Positions 16,350 to 26,162 of a stretch of 64,000 nt of DNA are shown piece by piece. Source of the DNA: Kaistia terrae (lineage in GTDB: Bacteria; Pseudomonadota; Alphaproteobacteria; Rhizobiales; Kaistiaceae); assembly GCF_026344005.1 (NCBI RefSeq), contig NZ_JAPKNH010000007.1:124001-188000 (forward strand), in the 5' to 3' direction. The notes under the pieces are model-generated. The model made no database searches. It was not told the DNA's origin and was given only the letters and a program-made list of their open reading frames with translations. A program made the translations under genes and the position numbers. How positions within the stretch are numbered: position 1 is the first letter of the stretch; each line of letters opens with the position of its first letter.

Positions 16350-17156
16350 ATGCACCTGCTCGACGACGTCCTCTACGAAGCCCTGATCGAAACGACGCTC
16401 AAAGCCGGGCGCGTCGTCATGCAGGTTTATGACAGCGCCTTCGCCATCGAGCACAAGGGCGACGCCTCGCCGGTGACCGAAGCGGACCGCCTGGCCGAGA
16501 TCGTCATCCTCGAGGATCTCGCCCGTCTCGTGCCGGACGTTTCCGTTGTCGCGGAAGAAGCCTGTTCCGGCGGGCATATACCGACGGTTGGCGGGGCATT
16601 CTTCCTGGTCGATCCGGTTGACGGCACGCGCGAGTTCATCAGCCGCAATGGCGATTTCACCGTCAATATCGGCCTGGTGCAGGATGGTGTGCCGATCCTC
16701 GGCCTCGTCTACGCGCCGACGCGCGGCGATCTCTATGCCGGACGCGCCGGCCATGGCGCCGAACACATCTCCATCGTCGACTTCCAAAAGGGTGCGCGCC
16801 GCGCGATCCACGTCGCCGATCCGGCAAGCAATCCGCCGCGCATCCTCGCCAGCCGCTCGCATCGCACGCCGGAAACGGACGATTTCATCGCCCGCTTCCC
16901 CGGCGCGTCGCTGGTCGCGGCCGGTTCGTCGCTGAAATTCTGCCTGATGGCGGCGGGCGAGGCCGATCTCTATCCCCGCATGGGACCGACTATGCAATGG
17001 GACACGGCAGCGGGCGACGCCATTTTGCGGGCGGCGGGCGGCGCTGTCGATACGATCGAGGGCGTCGCGCTCGGCTATGGCCCGGGTGCCGGCGTCGGCG
17101 TTTCGGCCTATGCCAACCCGTGGTTTGTCGCCCGCGGCTCGCTTGCGTGGATCTAG
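16350..17156 (+). CDS. cysQ: 3'(2'),5'-bisphosphate nucleotidase CysQ
   Basis: Lithium-sensitive, Mg-dependent phosphatase that removes PAP/PAPS produced in sulfate assimilation. The 268 residues show the family metal sites: VVAEEA (E69, E70), DPVDGTREF (88-96) and QWDTAAGDAILRAAGG near 220. ATG 16350 is preceded by GAGG. It lies 159 bases before cysD, in keeping with a sulfate activation cluster, though that gap could hold a separate promoter. Confidence 0.92.
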   Translation: MHLLDDVLYEALIETTLKAGRVVMQVYDSAFAIEHKGDASPVTEADRLAEIVILEDLARLVPDVSVVAEEACSGGHIPTVGGAFFLVDPVDGTREFISRNGDFTVNIGLVQDGVPILGLVYAPTRGDLYAGRAGHGAEHISIVDFQKGARRAIHVADPASNPPRILASRSHRTPETDDFIARFPGASLVAAGSSLKFCLMAAGEADLYPRMGPTMQWDTAAGDAILRAAGGAVDTIEGVALGYGPGAGVGVSAYANPWFVARGSLAWI

Positions 17157-17315
17157 CGAAACACGACTAAATCCATCAAGTTTGCTGAAATCAGGTTGCG
17201 AGATTCGGCCGGATCGCGCCAAGGATTAAGCCAACGCTGTCGATATACGCTATGATGGTTGCTTGAGGCACGGGGGGTGCCAGACTAGGTTTCGGGCTCC
17301 AGTCCGGAGTACTTC

Positions 17316-18224
17316 ATGCCGTCACCATTGCAGCCGCATCTTCGCCGCCTCGAAGCCGAGGCTATCTTCATCCTTCGGGAGGTCGTGGCGAATTTCGACA
17401 ACCCCGTGATGCTCTATTCGATCGGCAAGGATTCGTCGGTCATGCTGCATCTGGCCATGAAGGCCTTCTATCCGGCCAAGCCGCCCTTCGCCCTGCTGCA
17501 TATCGATACGACGTGGAAATTCCGCGAGATGATCGCGTTCCGCGACGAGACCGCGAAGCGGCTCGGCATCGAACTCCGGGTCCACACCAATGCCGAGGGC
17601 AAGGCGGCCGGCATCAATCCGTTCGATCACGGCTCGTCCAACTACACCCAGGTGATGAAGACCGAGGCGCTGAAGCAGGCGCTCGACGCCGGCGGCTATG
17701 ACGCGGCCTTTGGCGGCGCGCGCCGCGACGAGGAAAAGAGCCGCGCCAAGGAGCGCATCTTCTCGTTCCGCTCGGCCAATCACGGCTGGGACCCGAAGAA
17801 CCAGCGGCCCGAGCTCTGGTCGCTCTACAACACCCGCATCCAACAAGGCGAGACGATCCGCGTCTTCCCGCTGTCGAACTGGACCGAGCTGGACATCTGG
17901 CAATACATCCTCGCCGAGGAAATCCCGATCGTGCCGCTCTACCTTTCGGCCGAGCGGCCTGTGGTCGAGCGCAATGGCCAGTTGATCATGGCGGACGATG
18001 CCCGGATGCGCCTGCTCCCCGGCGAAGTCCCGCAGAACCGCCGCGTCCGCTTCCGCACGCTCGGCTGCTATCCCCTGACGGCGGCGGTTGAATCCGACGC
18101 CGACACCCTGCCCGAAATCGTCCGCGAAATGTTCCTCGCCACCACGTCCGAGCGTCAGGGTCGCCTGATCGACCATGACGAATCCGGCTCGATGGAGAAG
18201 AAGAAGCGCGAGGGATATTTCTAA
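17316..18224 (+). CDS. cysD: Sulfate adenylyltransferase subunit 2
   Basis: Small catalytic subunit of ATP sulfurylase, forming adenylylsulfate from ATP and sulfate together with the GTPase subunit CysN. The 302 residues hold the PP-loop [13 protein letters not shown] (35-47), [18 protein letters not shown], and the C-terminal [11 protein letters not shown] typical of CysD. ATG 17316 has GGAG upstream. The stop TAA overlaps the next start (TAATG), so CysD and CysNC should be made in a coupled way. Confidence 0.96.
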   Translation: MPSPLQPHLRRLEAEAIFILREVVANFDNPVMLYSIGKDSSVMLHLAMKAFYPAKPPFALLHIDTTWKFREMIAFRDETAKRLGIELRVHTNAEGKAAGINPFDHGSSNYTQVMKTEALKQALDAGGYDAAFGGARRDEEKSRAKERIFSFRSANHGWDPKNQRPELWSLYNTRIQQGETIRVFPLSNWTELDIWQYILAEEIPIVPLYLSAERPVVERNGQLIMADDARMRLLPGEVPQNRRVRFRTLGCYPLTAAVESDADTLPEIVREMFLATTSERQGRLIDHDESGSMEKKKREGYF

Positions 18225-20137
18225 TGGCCGATATTTTTTCCGCCCCGACCATCGCCGAGGACGAGGGCACAAGCAGCTTCCTCGCCCGACAGGACGACAA
18301 GGGCATCCTGCGCTTCCTGACCTGCGGCAGCGTCGACGACGGCAAGTCGACCCTGATCGGCCGCCTGCTGTTCGACACCAAGAAGCTTTTCGAGGACCAG
18401 CTGGTCACGCTCGAAAAGGATTCGAAGAAGTTCGGCACGGTCGGCGACGACATCGACCTTGCGTTGCTGGTCGACGGGCTCGAGGCCGAGCGCGAGCAGG
18501 GCATCACCATCGATGTCGCCTATCGCTTCTTCGCCACCGAAAAGCGCAAGTTCATCGTCGCCGATACGCCCGGCCACGAGCAATACACCCGCAACATGGC
18601 GACCGGCGCCTCGACCGCCGATGTCGCCGTGCTCCTGATCGATGCCCGCAAGGGCATTTTGACCCAGACGCGCCGGCACGCCACCATCGCCTCGCTGCTC
18701 GGCATCCGCCATGTCGTGCTGGCGATCAACAAGATCGACCTCGTCGACTACGACCGCGCCGTCTATGACGCCATCGTCGCTGCCTTCGATGCCGACGCCG
18801 ACCATTACGGCTTCGCCACCCGCGTCGCCATTCCGCTCTCGGCCCGCCGTGGCGACAATGTCAGCACGCTCAGCCCCAATACCGACTGGTATCGCGGCCC
18901 GACGCTGATCGAGCATCTGGAGAACGTCGAGCTGGAACCCGGCACCGACCGGCCGTTCCGCTTTCCCGTGCAATGGGTCAACCGACCGGATCTGACGTTC
19001 CGCGGCTATGCCGGCACGATCGCCAGCGGCACCGTCCGCCCCGGCGACGAACTGGTCGTCGCGCGCAGCGGCCAGCTGGCCAGGATCGAACGCATCGTCA
19101 CCTATGACGGCGACCTCGCCTCTGCCGGCACCGACGATGCCGTAACCCTGACCCTCGACCGCGAGATCGATGTTTCACGCGGCGATGTTCTGGTTGCCGC
19201 CGAAGCGCGGCCGGAGGTGTCAGACCAACTCGCCGCCCATCTGATCTGGATGGCCGAAGAGCCGATGCTGCCCGGCCGGCCCTATCTGATGAAGATCGGC
19301 ACCCGCACCATTGGCGCGGCGGTGACGGAACTGAAGCACCGGGTCGAAGCCGACACGCTCAAGACGCTCGCCGCCAAGACGCTGGAGCTGAACGACATCG
19401 GCTTCGCCAATCTGTCGCTTGCCGAGCCGATCGCCTTCGACGCGTACGAGGACAACCGAGCCACCGGCGCGTTCATCCTGATCGACCGCTTCACCAACCA
19501 GACGGTGGCGGCCGGCATGATCCGTTTCGGCCTGCGCCGCGCGACCAACATCCATCGCCAGGCGCTCGACATCGACAAGGCGGCGCGCGGGGCGGCCAAG
19601 GGCCAGAAGCCCGGCGTGCTCTGGTTCACCGGCCTTTCGGGCGCGGGCAAATCGACCATCGCCAATCTGGTCGAGAAGAAGCTGCACCTGATGGGGCGGC
19701 ACACCTATCTGCTCGATGGCGACAACGTCCGCCATGGCCTCAACCGCGATCTCGGCTTCACCGACGCCGACCGGGTGGAGAACATCCGCCGCGTCGCCGA
19801 GACAGCCAAGCTGTTCGTCGATGCCGGCCTGATCGTGCTGGTCTCGTTCATCTCGCCGTTCCGCTCGGAACGCCAGCTGGCGCGCGATCTGGTGGAGGAA
19901 GGCGAGTTCATCGAGATCTTCGTCGATACGCCGCTTGAAGTCGCCGAGGAGCGCGACGTGAAGGGCCTCTACAAGAAGGCGCGCGAAGGGCTGATCAAGA
20001 ACTTTACGGGCATCGACAGCCCGTATGAAGCGCCGCTGGCGGCCGATATCCATCTGGATACGACGACCGGCGACAGCGAGGCGCTCGCCGATCAGATCGT
20101 GGCGTATCTCGTCGCCAAGGGTTATTCGGCGGGTTAG
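18224..20137 (+). CDS. cysNC: Bifunctional sulfate adenylyltransferase subunit 1 / adenylylsulfate kinase
   Basis: Fusion of the CysN GTPase with the CysC APS kinase (637 residues), the NodQ-like arrangement. It activates sulfate to APS and then phosphorylates it to PAPS. The GTPase domain shows GSVDDGKST (35-43), DTPGH (114-118) and NKID (169-172), then two beta-barrel domains. The APS kinase starts near 455 with P-loop GLSGAGKST (about 469-477), [15 protein letters not shown] and FISPFRSER. The fusion couples both steps to PAPS; its toxic by-product PAP is the CysQ substrate. Confidence 0.96.
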   Translation: MADIFSAPTIAEDEGTSSFLARQDDKGILRFLTCGSVDDGKSTLIGRLLFDTKKLFEDQLVTLEKDSKKFGTVGDDIDLALLVDGLEAEREQGITIDVAYRFFATEKRKFIVADTPGHEQYTRNMATGASTADVAVLLIDARKGILTQTRRHATIASLLGIRHVVLAINKIDLVDYDRAVYDAIVAAFDADADHYGFATRVAIPLSARRGDNVSTLSPNTDWYRGPTLIEHLENVELEPGTDRPFRFPVQWVNRPDLTFRGYAGTIASGTVRPGDELVVARSGQLARIERIVTYDGDLASAGTDDAVTLTLDREIDVSRGDVLVAAEARPEVSDQLAAHLIWMAEEPMLPGRPYLMKIGTRTIGAAVTELKHRVEADTLKTLAAKTLELNDIGFANLSLAEPIAFDAYEDNRATGAFILIDRFTNQTVAAGMIRFGLRRATNIHRQALDIDKAARGAAKGQKPGVLWFTGLSGAGKSTIANLVEKKLHLMGRHTYLLDGDNVRHGLNRDLGFTDADRVENIRRVAETAKLFVDAGLIVLVSFISPFRSERQLARDLVEEGEFIEIFVDTPLEVAEERDVKGLYKKAREGLIKNFTGIDSPYEAPLAADIHLDTTTGDSEALADQIVAYLVAKGYSAG

Positions 20138-20151
20138 CTCGTCAAGGAAGC

Positions 20152-20311
20152 AAGCCCCTCACCCAACCCTCTCCCGCAAGCGGGCGAGGGCTATTTCGGC
20201 CGCGCCCCTGCATCGACGCCGTGATTGGACGCCGTGATGGATTGCGACAGGCTGAAGGACCGGGCTCGGTGAGCCCCCTCTCCCGCATGCGGGAGAGGGC
20301 TTGGTGAGGGT
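20152..20311. repeat. Family C repeat pair, copy C2
   Basis: Two hairpins, CCCTCACCCAACCCTCTCCC with GCAAGCGGGCGAGGG at 20152-20190 and CCCTCTCCCGCATGCGGGAG with agggcttggtgaggg at 20273-20311. Together they form a larger inverted pair. They fill the gap between convergent cysNC and the next gene. Confidence 0.8.
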
Positions 20312-20317
20312 CTTCCC

Positions 20318-22144
20318 CTACTTCAGGACTTCGATCCGGACCGACTTGATGTCGACGGCGGTGCCGTCGCCGGGAATGCCCGGCTCGATCAGGACGGCGT
20401 CCGTCTCCGGGCCGCCGCGCTCCTTCGGCACCGTCCAGACCGACGAGAGCGGCGCATAGTCGGGGCCGAGCGCTCCGTCATGCCAGGGACTGAGGCTGCG
20501 GCCGTTCTGAAAGGCGAAGCGCAGCGTACTGGCCGGGTTGGTCTTCGCGCCGCGCGCCACCACGACGAGGCGGATCGTCCGCCCGGCCAAGCGTTCGTAA
20601 ACGCCGCGACCGACCGTGATCCGCGACCCCGTCGAATTCGTCGAGGATGAAACGCGTGCAAAACCGCCCTGCGTATCGCCCTCGAAGCGCACGGGATTGG
20701 CCGGCGCCGATTGGAACACGCTGGGATCGCGGCCGTCGAACAGGTTCAATGTTTCGAGAGCCAGCGCTCCAGCCGCCGCTTCCGGCGCCGGGGCAGGCGT
20801 TGCCGCTCTTGGCTCGGCCGGCGTCGAGCCGGGCTGCGCAGCCGGGGCCGGCACAGGCGTCTCCGGCGCCGCCTCGATCATGCCGGCGATATCGGTAGGT
20901 CGCGTCGAAACAGGCTCGGAAGTCTCGGCCGGGCTTGCGGTCGACGCGGGCGTCGGGCTGCGCGAGAACAGATAGACCGCGCCACCGCCACCGACACCGA
21001 GAAGCAGGACGACACCGGCGAGGATGGCGATCATCCGGCCGCTGATCGCTTCGCTCATCTCGCGCAGGCGCTCGCCAAGCCCCCGGCGTGGCTCTTCCTC
21101 GTCCAAATCGAGCCGATCCTCGTCAACCGGCTCGTCGGTGCGATCGTCGTTGCCATCGTCCGCGACCGCGACCACGACGCGATCGTCGAAGCGTTCGCGG
21201 TGATAGCGAAGCACGTCCTCCGCCGACAGCCGGTCGGGCTCGTCCCTGTCCGCGTCCAGATCGTCGTCGGCGAGCCCGTCATCGGGCGTTGCTTCCTCGT
21301 CTGGATACTGCGAGGCGTCGTCGTCCAGGTCCTCCTCGACCGTCTCGTCTTCCTCGACAGCGTCGTCTTCGTCCGGCGCCGGATCTTCCGGCGAAAGCTC
21401 GTCGTCGCGCACGTCGAACAGCAAATCGTCCAGCGTGTCGGCGCTGCCCTCGTAGGGATCTGCTGCGTCGGGATCTGTCGCGTCGGTGTCGAAATCGTCC
21501 TCGTCCGCCCGCGGCGTCGAACGTGCCTCGCCACCGATATGGACGGCCGAGCGCGCCGCGACGGGTCCTGCGGCAGTCGCTGTCGACCGCTCGCTGCCGA
21601 CCGTACTGTCGAAGGCGGCAAGCGCCGCGATGGCGGCGGCGTTGGCGTCCGGCACGGCCGGAGGCGCGATCCCGTCGCGAGTCTGGATCGTGTCCGGGAT
21701 CTTGTTCGTGTCCGGCTTGCCGGGCGTTGGCGAACCGATCTGCGACAAGGGCTGGAATCGGGGCAACTTGCGGATCGGCTCACGCGGCGGCAGCGCGATG
21801 CTGGCGGAGAACGGCGCAGGTTCGGCTGCGTCGCCGACTTCCGGTTCCAGCGCTTCGTCCGCCTCGGGTTCCGGCGTGATCAGGCTCGAAATCGCGTTCG
21901 CATCGCCGTCAGAGACAGCAGATTCGGCTTCCGAATCGGGCACTTCCTCAAGGATCGCGGAGACGACGCTGTCGAATTCCTCGATCTTGCTGTCGATCTC
22001 CTTCGGCGTCAGCGGCGGGTCATACGACCACAGCAGCCGGATCATGGCTTCGCGCGCACTGGTAAACATGCGTTCGCGACCGTCGTGATCGGACGGGTCA
22101 AGATGCGCGACGGAGCGGCGCAGGACCGTTTGAAGTTGGCTCAT
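20318..22144 (-). CDS. Single-TM protein of unknown function with acidic linker and C-terminal beta-rich domain
   Basis: Not recognised as a named family. The 608 residues start with a small helical region (1-70, MSQLQTVLRRSVAHLDPSDHDGR). A long low-complexity acidic stretch (about 70-365) follows, with runs such as DLDDDASQYPDEEATPDDG. One TM helix (MIAILAGVVLLLGVGGGGAVYLF, about 373-395) leads to a Pro/Ala-rich linker. A folded domain of about 145 residues closes the protein, with many beta-strand-like stretches (RITVGRGVYERLAGRTIRLVVVARG). The order suggests a cytoplasmic acidic half and a periplasmic sensor or binding domain. Divergent genes are absent; ppk2 lies upstream on the same strand, 130 bases away. 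Confidence 0.7.
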   Translation of the reverse strand: MSQLQTVLRRSVAHLDPSDHDGRERMFTSAREAMIRLLWSYDPPLTPKEIDSKIEEFDSVVSAILEEVPDSEAESAVSDGDANAISSLITPEPEADEALEPEVGDAAEPAPFSASIALPPREPIRKLPRFQPLSQIGSPTPGKPDTNKIPDTIQTRDGIAPPAVPDANAAAIAALAAFDSTVGSERSTATAAGPVAARSAVHIGGEARSTPRADEDDFDTDATDPDAADPYEGSADTLDDLLFDVRDDELSPEDPAPDEDDAVEEDETVEEDLDDDASQYPDEEATPDDGLADDDLDADRDEPDRLSAEDVLRYHRERFDDRVVVAVADDGNDDRTDEPVDEDRLDLDEEEPRRGLGERLREMSEAISGRMIAILAGVVLLLGVGGGGAVYLFSRSPTPASTASPAETSEPVSTRPTDIAGMIEAAPETPVPAPAAQPGSTPAEPRAATPAPAPEAAAGALALETLNLFDGRDPSVFQSAPANPVRFEGDTQGGFARVSSSTNSTGSRITVGRGVYERLAGRTIRLVVVARGAKTNPASTLRFAFQNGRSLSPWHDGALGPDYAPLSSVWTVPKERGGPETDAVLIEPGIPGDGTAVDIKSVRIEVLK

Positions 22145-22274
22145 ATCGCTCGGGTTGACCGGAAAAGAGTGAACGAACCGTTGATAACACTGCCAGAAGG
22201 CGAAACTTCGGCAAGGTTACGCCGCCTTCAGGCGCGAGTTCTGGGACCCGCCGCCTGAAGGAGGCTGTTCGTCG

Positions 22275-23417
22275 TCAGTTCTTTTTCAGAAAGCGCGGGC
22301 CGGTTCCCAGGATCAGCGGATCGGGTTCGCGCACGACATCCTTGTCGCGGCCGGGATAATCGATCTTGCCCAGCACGTGGCGGATGATGTTGAGGCGGGC
22401 GCGGCGCTTGTCGTTGGCCAGCGCGACGATCCAGGGCGACTTGTCGGTGTGCGTCTCCTCCAGCATGGAGTCGCGCGCCTTCGAATAGTCCTTCCACTTG
22501 CCAAGCGCCGCATAGTCCATCGGCGACAGCTTCCAGATCTTGAGCGGATTGTGCCGACGCTCGTGGAAGCGCTTCAACTGCATTTCCTGACCGATATCGA
22601 GCCAGAACTTGAACAAGATCGTGCCGGCATTGATCAGCCCGGCCTCCAGAAGCGGTGCCTGCTCCAGGAACACCTTGCGCTCCTCCGGTGTGCAGAAGCC
22701 CATCACCGTCTCGACGCCGGCGCGGTTATACCAGGAGCGGTCGAAGGTGACGATCTCGCCGGCGGTCGGCAGTTTCTCGACATAGCGCTGGAAATACCAC
22801 TGGCCGCGCTCGGTGTCGGACGGCTTCGGCAGGGCGACGTCGCGCGCATTGCGCGGATTGAGATATTGCCGGAGCGCGAAGATCGCACCGCCCTTGCCGG
22901 CGGCGTCGCGGCCCTCGAACACCATCACGACCCGGAGGCCCTTCTCGATGACGTGGTGCTGCAGCTTGACCAGCTCGATCTGCAGCGCGGTCAGCTCCTC
23001 TTCATATTTGTCGGATTTCATCGACTTGTCATAAGGGTAGCCGCCGGATGCAAAGGCGGCGTCGCTGACCCATTCGGGCAGGACCGGATCATCGAGATCG
23101 AAGCTGCCCAGCTTGGTTTCAATCGGTGCGGCGTCAACGGTCGGTTGCAGTTGCTTCGGCAGCGGCGCCGCCACCTTGGCGTCGTCCTTCTTGCCGTTCT
23201 TGCTGGATTTGCTGTCGTCGCTGTCCTTGGATTCCTTGCTGGATTTGGGGTCGCTGCTGTCCTTCGCAGGCTTGCTGTCCTTGGCAAGTTTGGCGTCCTT
23301 ACCAGGCTTGTCGCCCTTGCCAGGCTTGTCGTCCTTGCCGTCCTTCGGTTCGTCGAGCTTGCTCAAGTCTGCCCTCAGGTTCCTGACCTTGGGCTTCTTC
23401 TGGTCATCATTCGCCAT
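22275..23417 (-). CDS. ppk2: Polyphosphate kinase 2
   Basis: Soluble kinase moving phosphate between polyphosphate and nucleoside diphosphates. The 380 residues contain the PPK2 core with Walker [11 protein letters not shown] (168-177), [11 protein letters not shown] (226-236) and the lid motif [21 protein letters not shown] single PPK2 domain suggests the class that phosphorylates NDPs. Residues 20-85 form an unusual extension of KPGK, KDSK and KSSK repeats, rich in Lys, Asp and Ser. The gene is divergent from phoR, and a Pho-box-like site lies between them, linking polyphosphate to phosphate starvation. Confidence 0.92.
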   Translation of the reverse strand: MANDDQKKPKVRNLRADLSKLDEPKDGKDDKPGKGDKPGKDAKLAKDSKPAKDSSDPKSSKESKDSDDSKSSKNGKKDDAKVAAPLPKQLQPTVDAAPIETKLGSFDLDDPVLPEWVSDAAFASGGYPYDKSMKSDKYEEELTALQIELVKLQHHVIEKGLRVVMVFEGRDAAGKGGAIFALRQYLNPRNARDVALPKPSDTERGQWYFQRYVEKLPTAGEIVTFDRSWYNRAGVETVMGFCTPEERKVFLEQAPLLEAGLINAGTILFKFWLDIGQEMQLKRFHERRHNPLKIWKLSPMDYAALGKWKDYSKARDSMLEETHTDKSPWIVALANDKRRARLNIIRHVLGKIDYPGRDKDVVREPDPLILGTGPRFLKKN

Positions 23418-23466
23418 GTCGATCCCGATCTCTTACATAGGAGCCGCTGCGCGTGAGATTGCCACG

Positions 23467-23495
23467 CTGTCATCTGCTTGTCCTGTACGACATGC
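23467..23495. promoter_or_regulatory. Pho-box-like site between ppk2 and phoR
   Basis: An exact CTGTCAT (23467-23473), a 4-base spacer, TTGTCCT (23478-23484), another 4-base spacer and GACATGC (23489-23495). The 11-base period and first heptamer match PhoB binding sites. It lies 72 bases before the phoR start (55 bases from the last base of the site) and 50 bases before the divergent ppk2 start. Confidence 0.5.
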
Positions 23496-23549
23496 GATGA
23501 TGAGCCGGCATAGTCATGACGGATCGGCATCTTGGGAACGGAAGACGGA

Positions 23550-24899
23550 ATGAGCGACGAAAATCGGTCCGGGATCGACGAGGAAATGCCGGGTGACACG
23601 AAGCATGGCGTGATGGCGCGACTGGTCGCCGCGCGCGCTTTCTTCGTGATGACGGGCGCTCTTCTGCTTCTCCTCGTGCTGATCGACCAGCTCAACCCGA
23701 TTGCCGCCGGCGTGCTGCTTGCCACGATGGTCGCCTTCTTCGCCGTCTTCACCCAGCGGCCCGAAATGGCGCCTGCCCGGCGAGCGATCCGTCCGGCGAA
23801 GTCGATCTGGCCCGAAACCGGCGTCAAGCGGATGGCGGACGCGCTGCCGGACCCCTGCGTCATCCTCGATCGTCGCGGTGTCGTGCGCTATGCCAACAGC
23901 CGCGCCGAGGCGACCTTTCCAATCCGGCCGGGCGATCCGCTGACCTTCCGCCTGCGTAATCCCGATTTCGTCGGCGCTTTCGACCGCGTCGCCACCGGCG
24001 GTCCGGCCGAGCGGGTCGAATTCATCGAGCGCGGCCCGACCGAGCGCTGGTATTCGGCGTGGTTCTCCGAGCTCGAGCCGGCCGGTAGCGACAATGATCG
24101 CGCCGGCTTCATCGTGCTGATCTTTTCCGACCTGACCGAGCAGCGGGTGAGCGAGAAGATTCGCGTCGACTTCGTCGCCAACGCCAGCCACGAACTCCGC
24201 ACCCCCCTCGCCTCGCTTTCCGGCTTCATTGAAACGATGCAGGGACCGGCGCGCGACGACACCAAGGCGCGCGAGCGCTTCCTCGGCATCATGCATGATC
24301 AGGCGACTCGCATGAGCCGGTTGATCGATGACCTGCTGTCGCTGTCGCGCATCGAGATGAAGGCGCATATGCGACCCGAGGCACCGGTCGACCTGACCGG
24401 CGTCATCCGCGGCGTCGTCGATGCGCTGGAGCCGCTTGCGCGCGACCTCGGCGTCACCATCGAGACCGAGCTGCCGGAGACGCCGCTGGTGGTGCCGGGC
24501 GATCGCGACGAACTGGTGCAGGTGTTCCAGAATTTGATCGAAAATGGCTGCAAATATGGAAAATTGGGCCAGCGCGTGCAGGTCACGGCGTTGTCGCCGC
24601 CCGGCGGAAGGGGCGGCCCGGTCATCACGGTGCGCGATTTCGGCGCCGGCATTCCGGCCGAACACCTGCCGCGTCTGACCGAACGATTCTACCGCGCCGA
24701 CATCCAGGCAAGCCATGCCCAGCGCGGCACGGGACTGGGCCTCGCCATCGTCAAGCACATCCTGAACCGGCACCGCGCCCGGCTGCTGATCGAGAGCCGT
24801 CCTGGGGAAGGGTCCAGCTTCACTGTCGCATTCAATACCGGATTCTCGACATCCAAGGCACCCGACCCGGATATTAAGCCAGCAAATTCATACAGTTAG
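23550..24899 (+). CDS. phoR: Phosphate regulon sensor histidine kinase PhoR
   Basis: Inner-membrane kinase that phosphorylates PhoB when the Pst transporter signals low phosphate. The 449 residues have two TM helices (about 30-70) with almost no periplasmic loop, as expected since the signal comes through PhoU. A PAS domain follows (about 85-195). The HisKA motif NASHELRTPLASL carries H214; the ATPase boxes are NLIENGCKYG, DFGAGIPAEHLPRLTERFYR and GTGLGLAIVKHI. ATG 23550 is chosen over an upstream TTG. First gene of the pho cluster; pstS has its own Pho boxes. Confidence 0.94.
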   Translation: MSDENRSGIDEEMPGDTKHGVMARLVAARAFFVMTGALLLLLVLIDQLNPIAAGVLLATMVAFFAVFTQRPEMAPARRAIRPAKSIWPETGVKRMADALPDPCVILDRRGVVRYANSRAEATFPIRPGDPLTFRLRNPDFVGAFDRVATGGPAERVEFIERGPTERWYSAWFSELEPAGSDNDRAGFIVLIFSDLTEQRVSEKIRVDFVANASHELRTPLASLSGFIETMQGPARDDTKARERFLGIMHDQATRMSRLIDDLLSLSRIEMKAHMRPEAPVDLTGVIRGVVDALEPLARDLGVTIETELPETPLVVPGDRDELVQVFQNLIENGCKYGKLGQRVQVTALSPPGGRGGPVITVRDFGAGIPAEHLPRLTERFYRADIQASHAQRGTGLGLAIVKHILNRHRARLLIESRPGEGSSFTVAFNTGFSTSKAPDPDIKPANSYS

Positions 24900-24900
24900 A

Positions 24901-24929
24901 CTGTCATAAAAGGGTGATGATACCGTCAT
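24901..24929 (+). promoter_or_regulatory. Triple Pho box upstream of pstS
   Basis: Heptamers CTGTCAT (24901-24907), GGGTGAT (24912-24918) and CCGTCAT (24923-24929), each separated by 4 bases, giving the 11-base PhoB period. A weaker fourth, CCATTAC, is at 24934. It begins one base after the phoR stop and 100 bases upstream of the pstS start (from its last base). Confidence 0.85.
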
Positions 24930-25028
24930 AGAACCATTACCTGCGGTGGCTAGGTTCCGCTCGCGTCCCGGTCGCAATGGCCGGTGCAACAGATCGCAAG
25001 TTCCGGTAACCCGTCAGGGAGACGTCAG

Positions 25029-26078
25029 GTGAAACTCAAGAACATCGCACTCGCAGCAGGTATCTTTGTCTCTGCGCTCGGCATCCACGCAGCCCAGGCA
25101 GCGGACATTTCCGGCGCCGGCGCGACCTTCCCCTATCCGGTCTACGCCAAGTGGGCGGACACGTATAAGAAGGAAACCGGCGTCGGCATGAACTACCAGT
25201 CGATCGGTTCCGGCGGTGGTATCAAGCAGATCAAGGCGAAGACCGTCACGTTCGGCGCTTCCGATGCGCCGCTGAAGCCGGAAGAGCTCGCCGCTGCCGG
25301 CCTCGTCCAGTTCCCGACCGTCATCGGCGGCGTTGTCCCGATCATCAACGTTCCCGGCCTGAAGCCGGGTGAAGTGACCCTCGACGGCCAGACGCTGGCC
25401 GACATCTTCCAGGGCAAGATTGCCAAGTGGAACGACGAGGCGATCCAGAAGCTCAACCCGTCCGTCAAGCTGCCGGAGACGGCCATCGCCGTCGTGCGCC
25501 GCTCGGATGGTTCGGGCACCAGCTTCGTGTTCACCACCTACCTTTCGCAGGTTTCCAAGTCCTGGGCTGACGAAGTCGGCGCGGCTTCGGCCGTCGAATG
25601 GCCGGTCGGTCTCGGCGCCAAGGGCAATGAAGGCGTCGCCGCCAACGTTGGCCAGACCCAGGGTTCGATCGGCTACGTCGAGTACGCCTTCGCTGCCCAG
25701 AACGGCATGTCCTACGCCAAGCTGATCAACAAGGACGGCCAGACCGTCGCTCCGGATGCAGCCAACTTCGCCGCCGCCGCTGCGAACGTCGATTGGGCCA
25801 ATGCTCCCGGCTACTACGTGATCATGACGAACGAGCCGGGTGCTACCTCCTGGCCGATCACCGCCGCTACCTTCATCCTCGTGCACGCCAAGCCGGAAAA
25901 GCCGGAAGACGTCGCATCGGCCCTCAAGTTCTTCGACTGGGCCTATGCCGAGGGCGACAAGATGGCCGAGGACCTGCACTACATCCCGCTTCCCGACTCG
26001 GTCGTGACCCAGATCAAGGCGACCTGGGCCAAGGAAATCCTTGGTGCCGACGGCAAGCCGGTCTTCACCCCCAACTAA
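25029..26078 (+). CDS. pstS: Phosphate ABC transporter, periplasmic binding protein
   Basis: Binds inorganic phosphate in the periplasm for PstCAB. GTG 25029, with GGGA upstream, gives 349 residues and a clear signal peptide (KLKNIALAAGIFVSALGIHAAQA, about 1-24) cut before ADISGAGATFPYPVYAKW. The phosphate site words SGAGATFPYP, SIGSGGG and RRSDGSGTSFVFT are present. A GTG 15 codons upstream would place hydrophilic residues before the signal. First of pstSCAB-phoU-phoB under the triple Pho box. Confidence 0.95.
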   Translation: MKLKNIALAAGIFVSALGIHAAQAADISGAGATFPYPVYAKWADTYKKETGVGMNYQSIGSGGGIKQIKAKTVTFGASDAPLKPEELAAAGLVQFPTVIGGVVPIINVPGLKPGEVTLDGQTLADIFQGKIAKWNDEAIQKLNPSVKLPETAIAVVRRSDGSGTSFVFTTYLSQVSKSWADEVGAASAVEWPVGLGAKGNEGVAANVGQTQGSIGYVEYAFAAQNGMSYAKLINKDGQTVAPDAANFAAAAANVDWANAPGYYVIMTNEPGATSWPITAATFILVHAKPEKPEDVASALKFFDWAYAEGDKMAEDLHYIPLPDSVVTQIKATWAKEILGADGKPVFTPN

Positions 26079-26162
26079 GTTTGGTCGGACGGGAGGGGGG
26101 CGCGTCGCCCCTCTCCCTCTCTCTCCAGCAAATGGCTCCCAATGCGGAACCGGGAAAACAAC

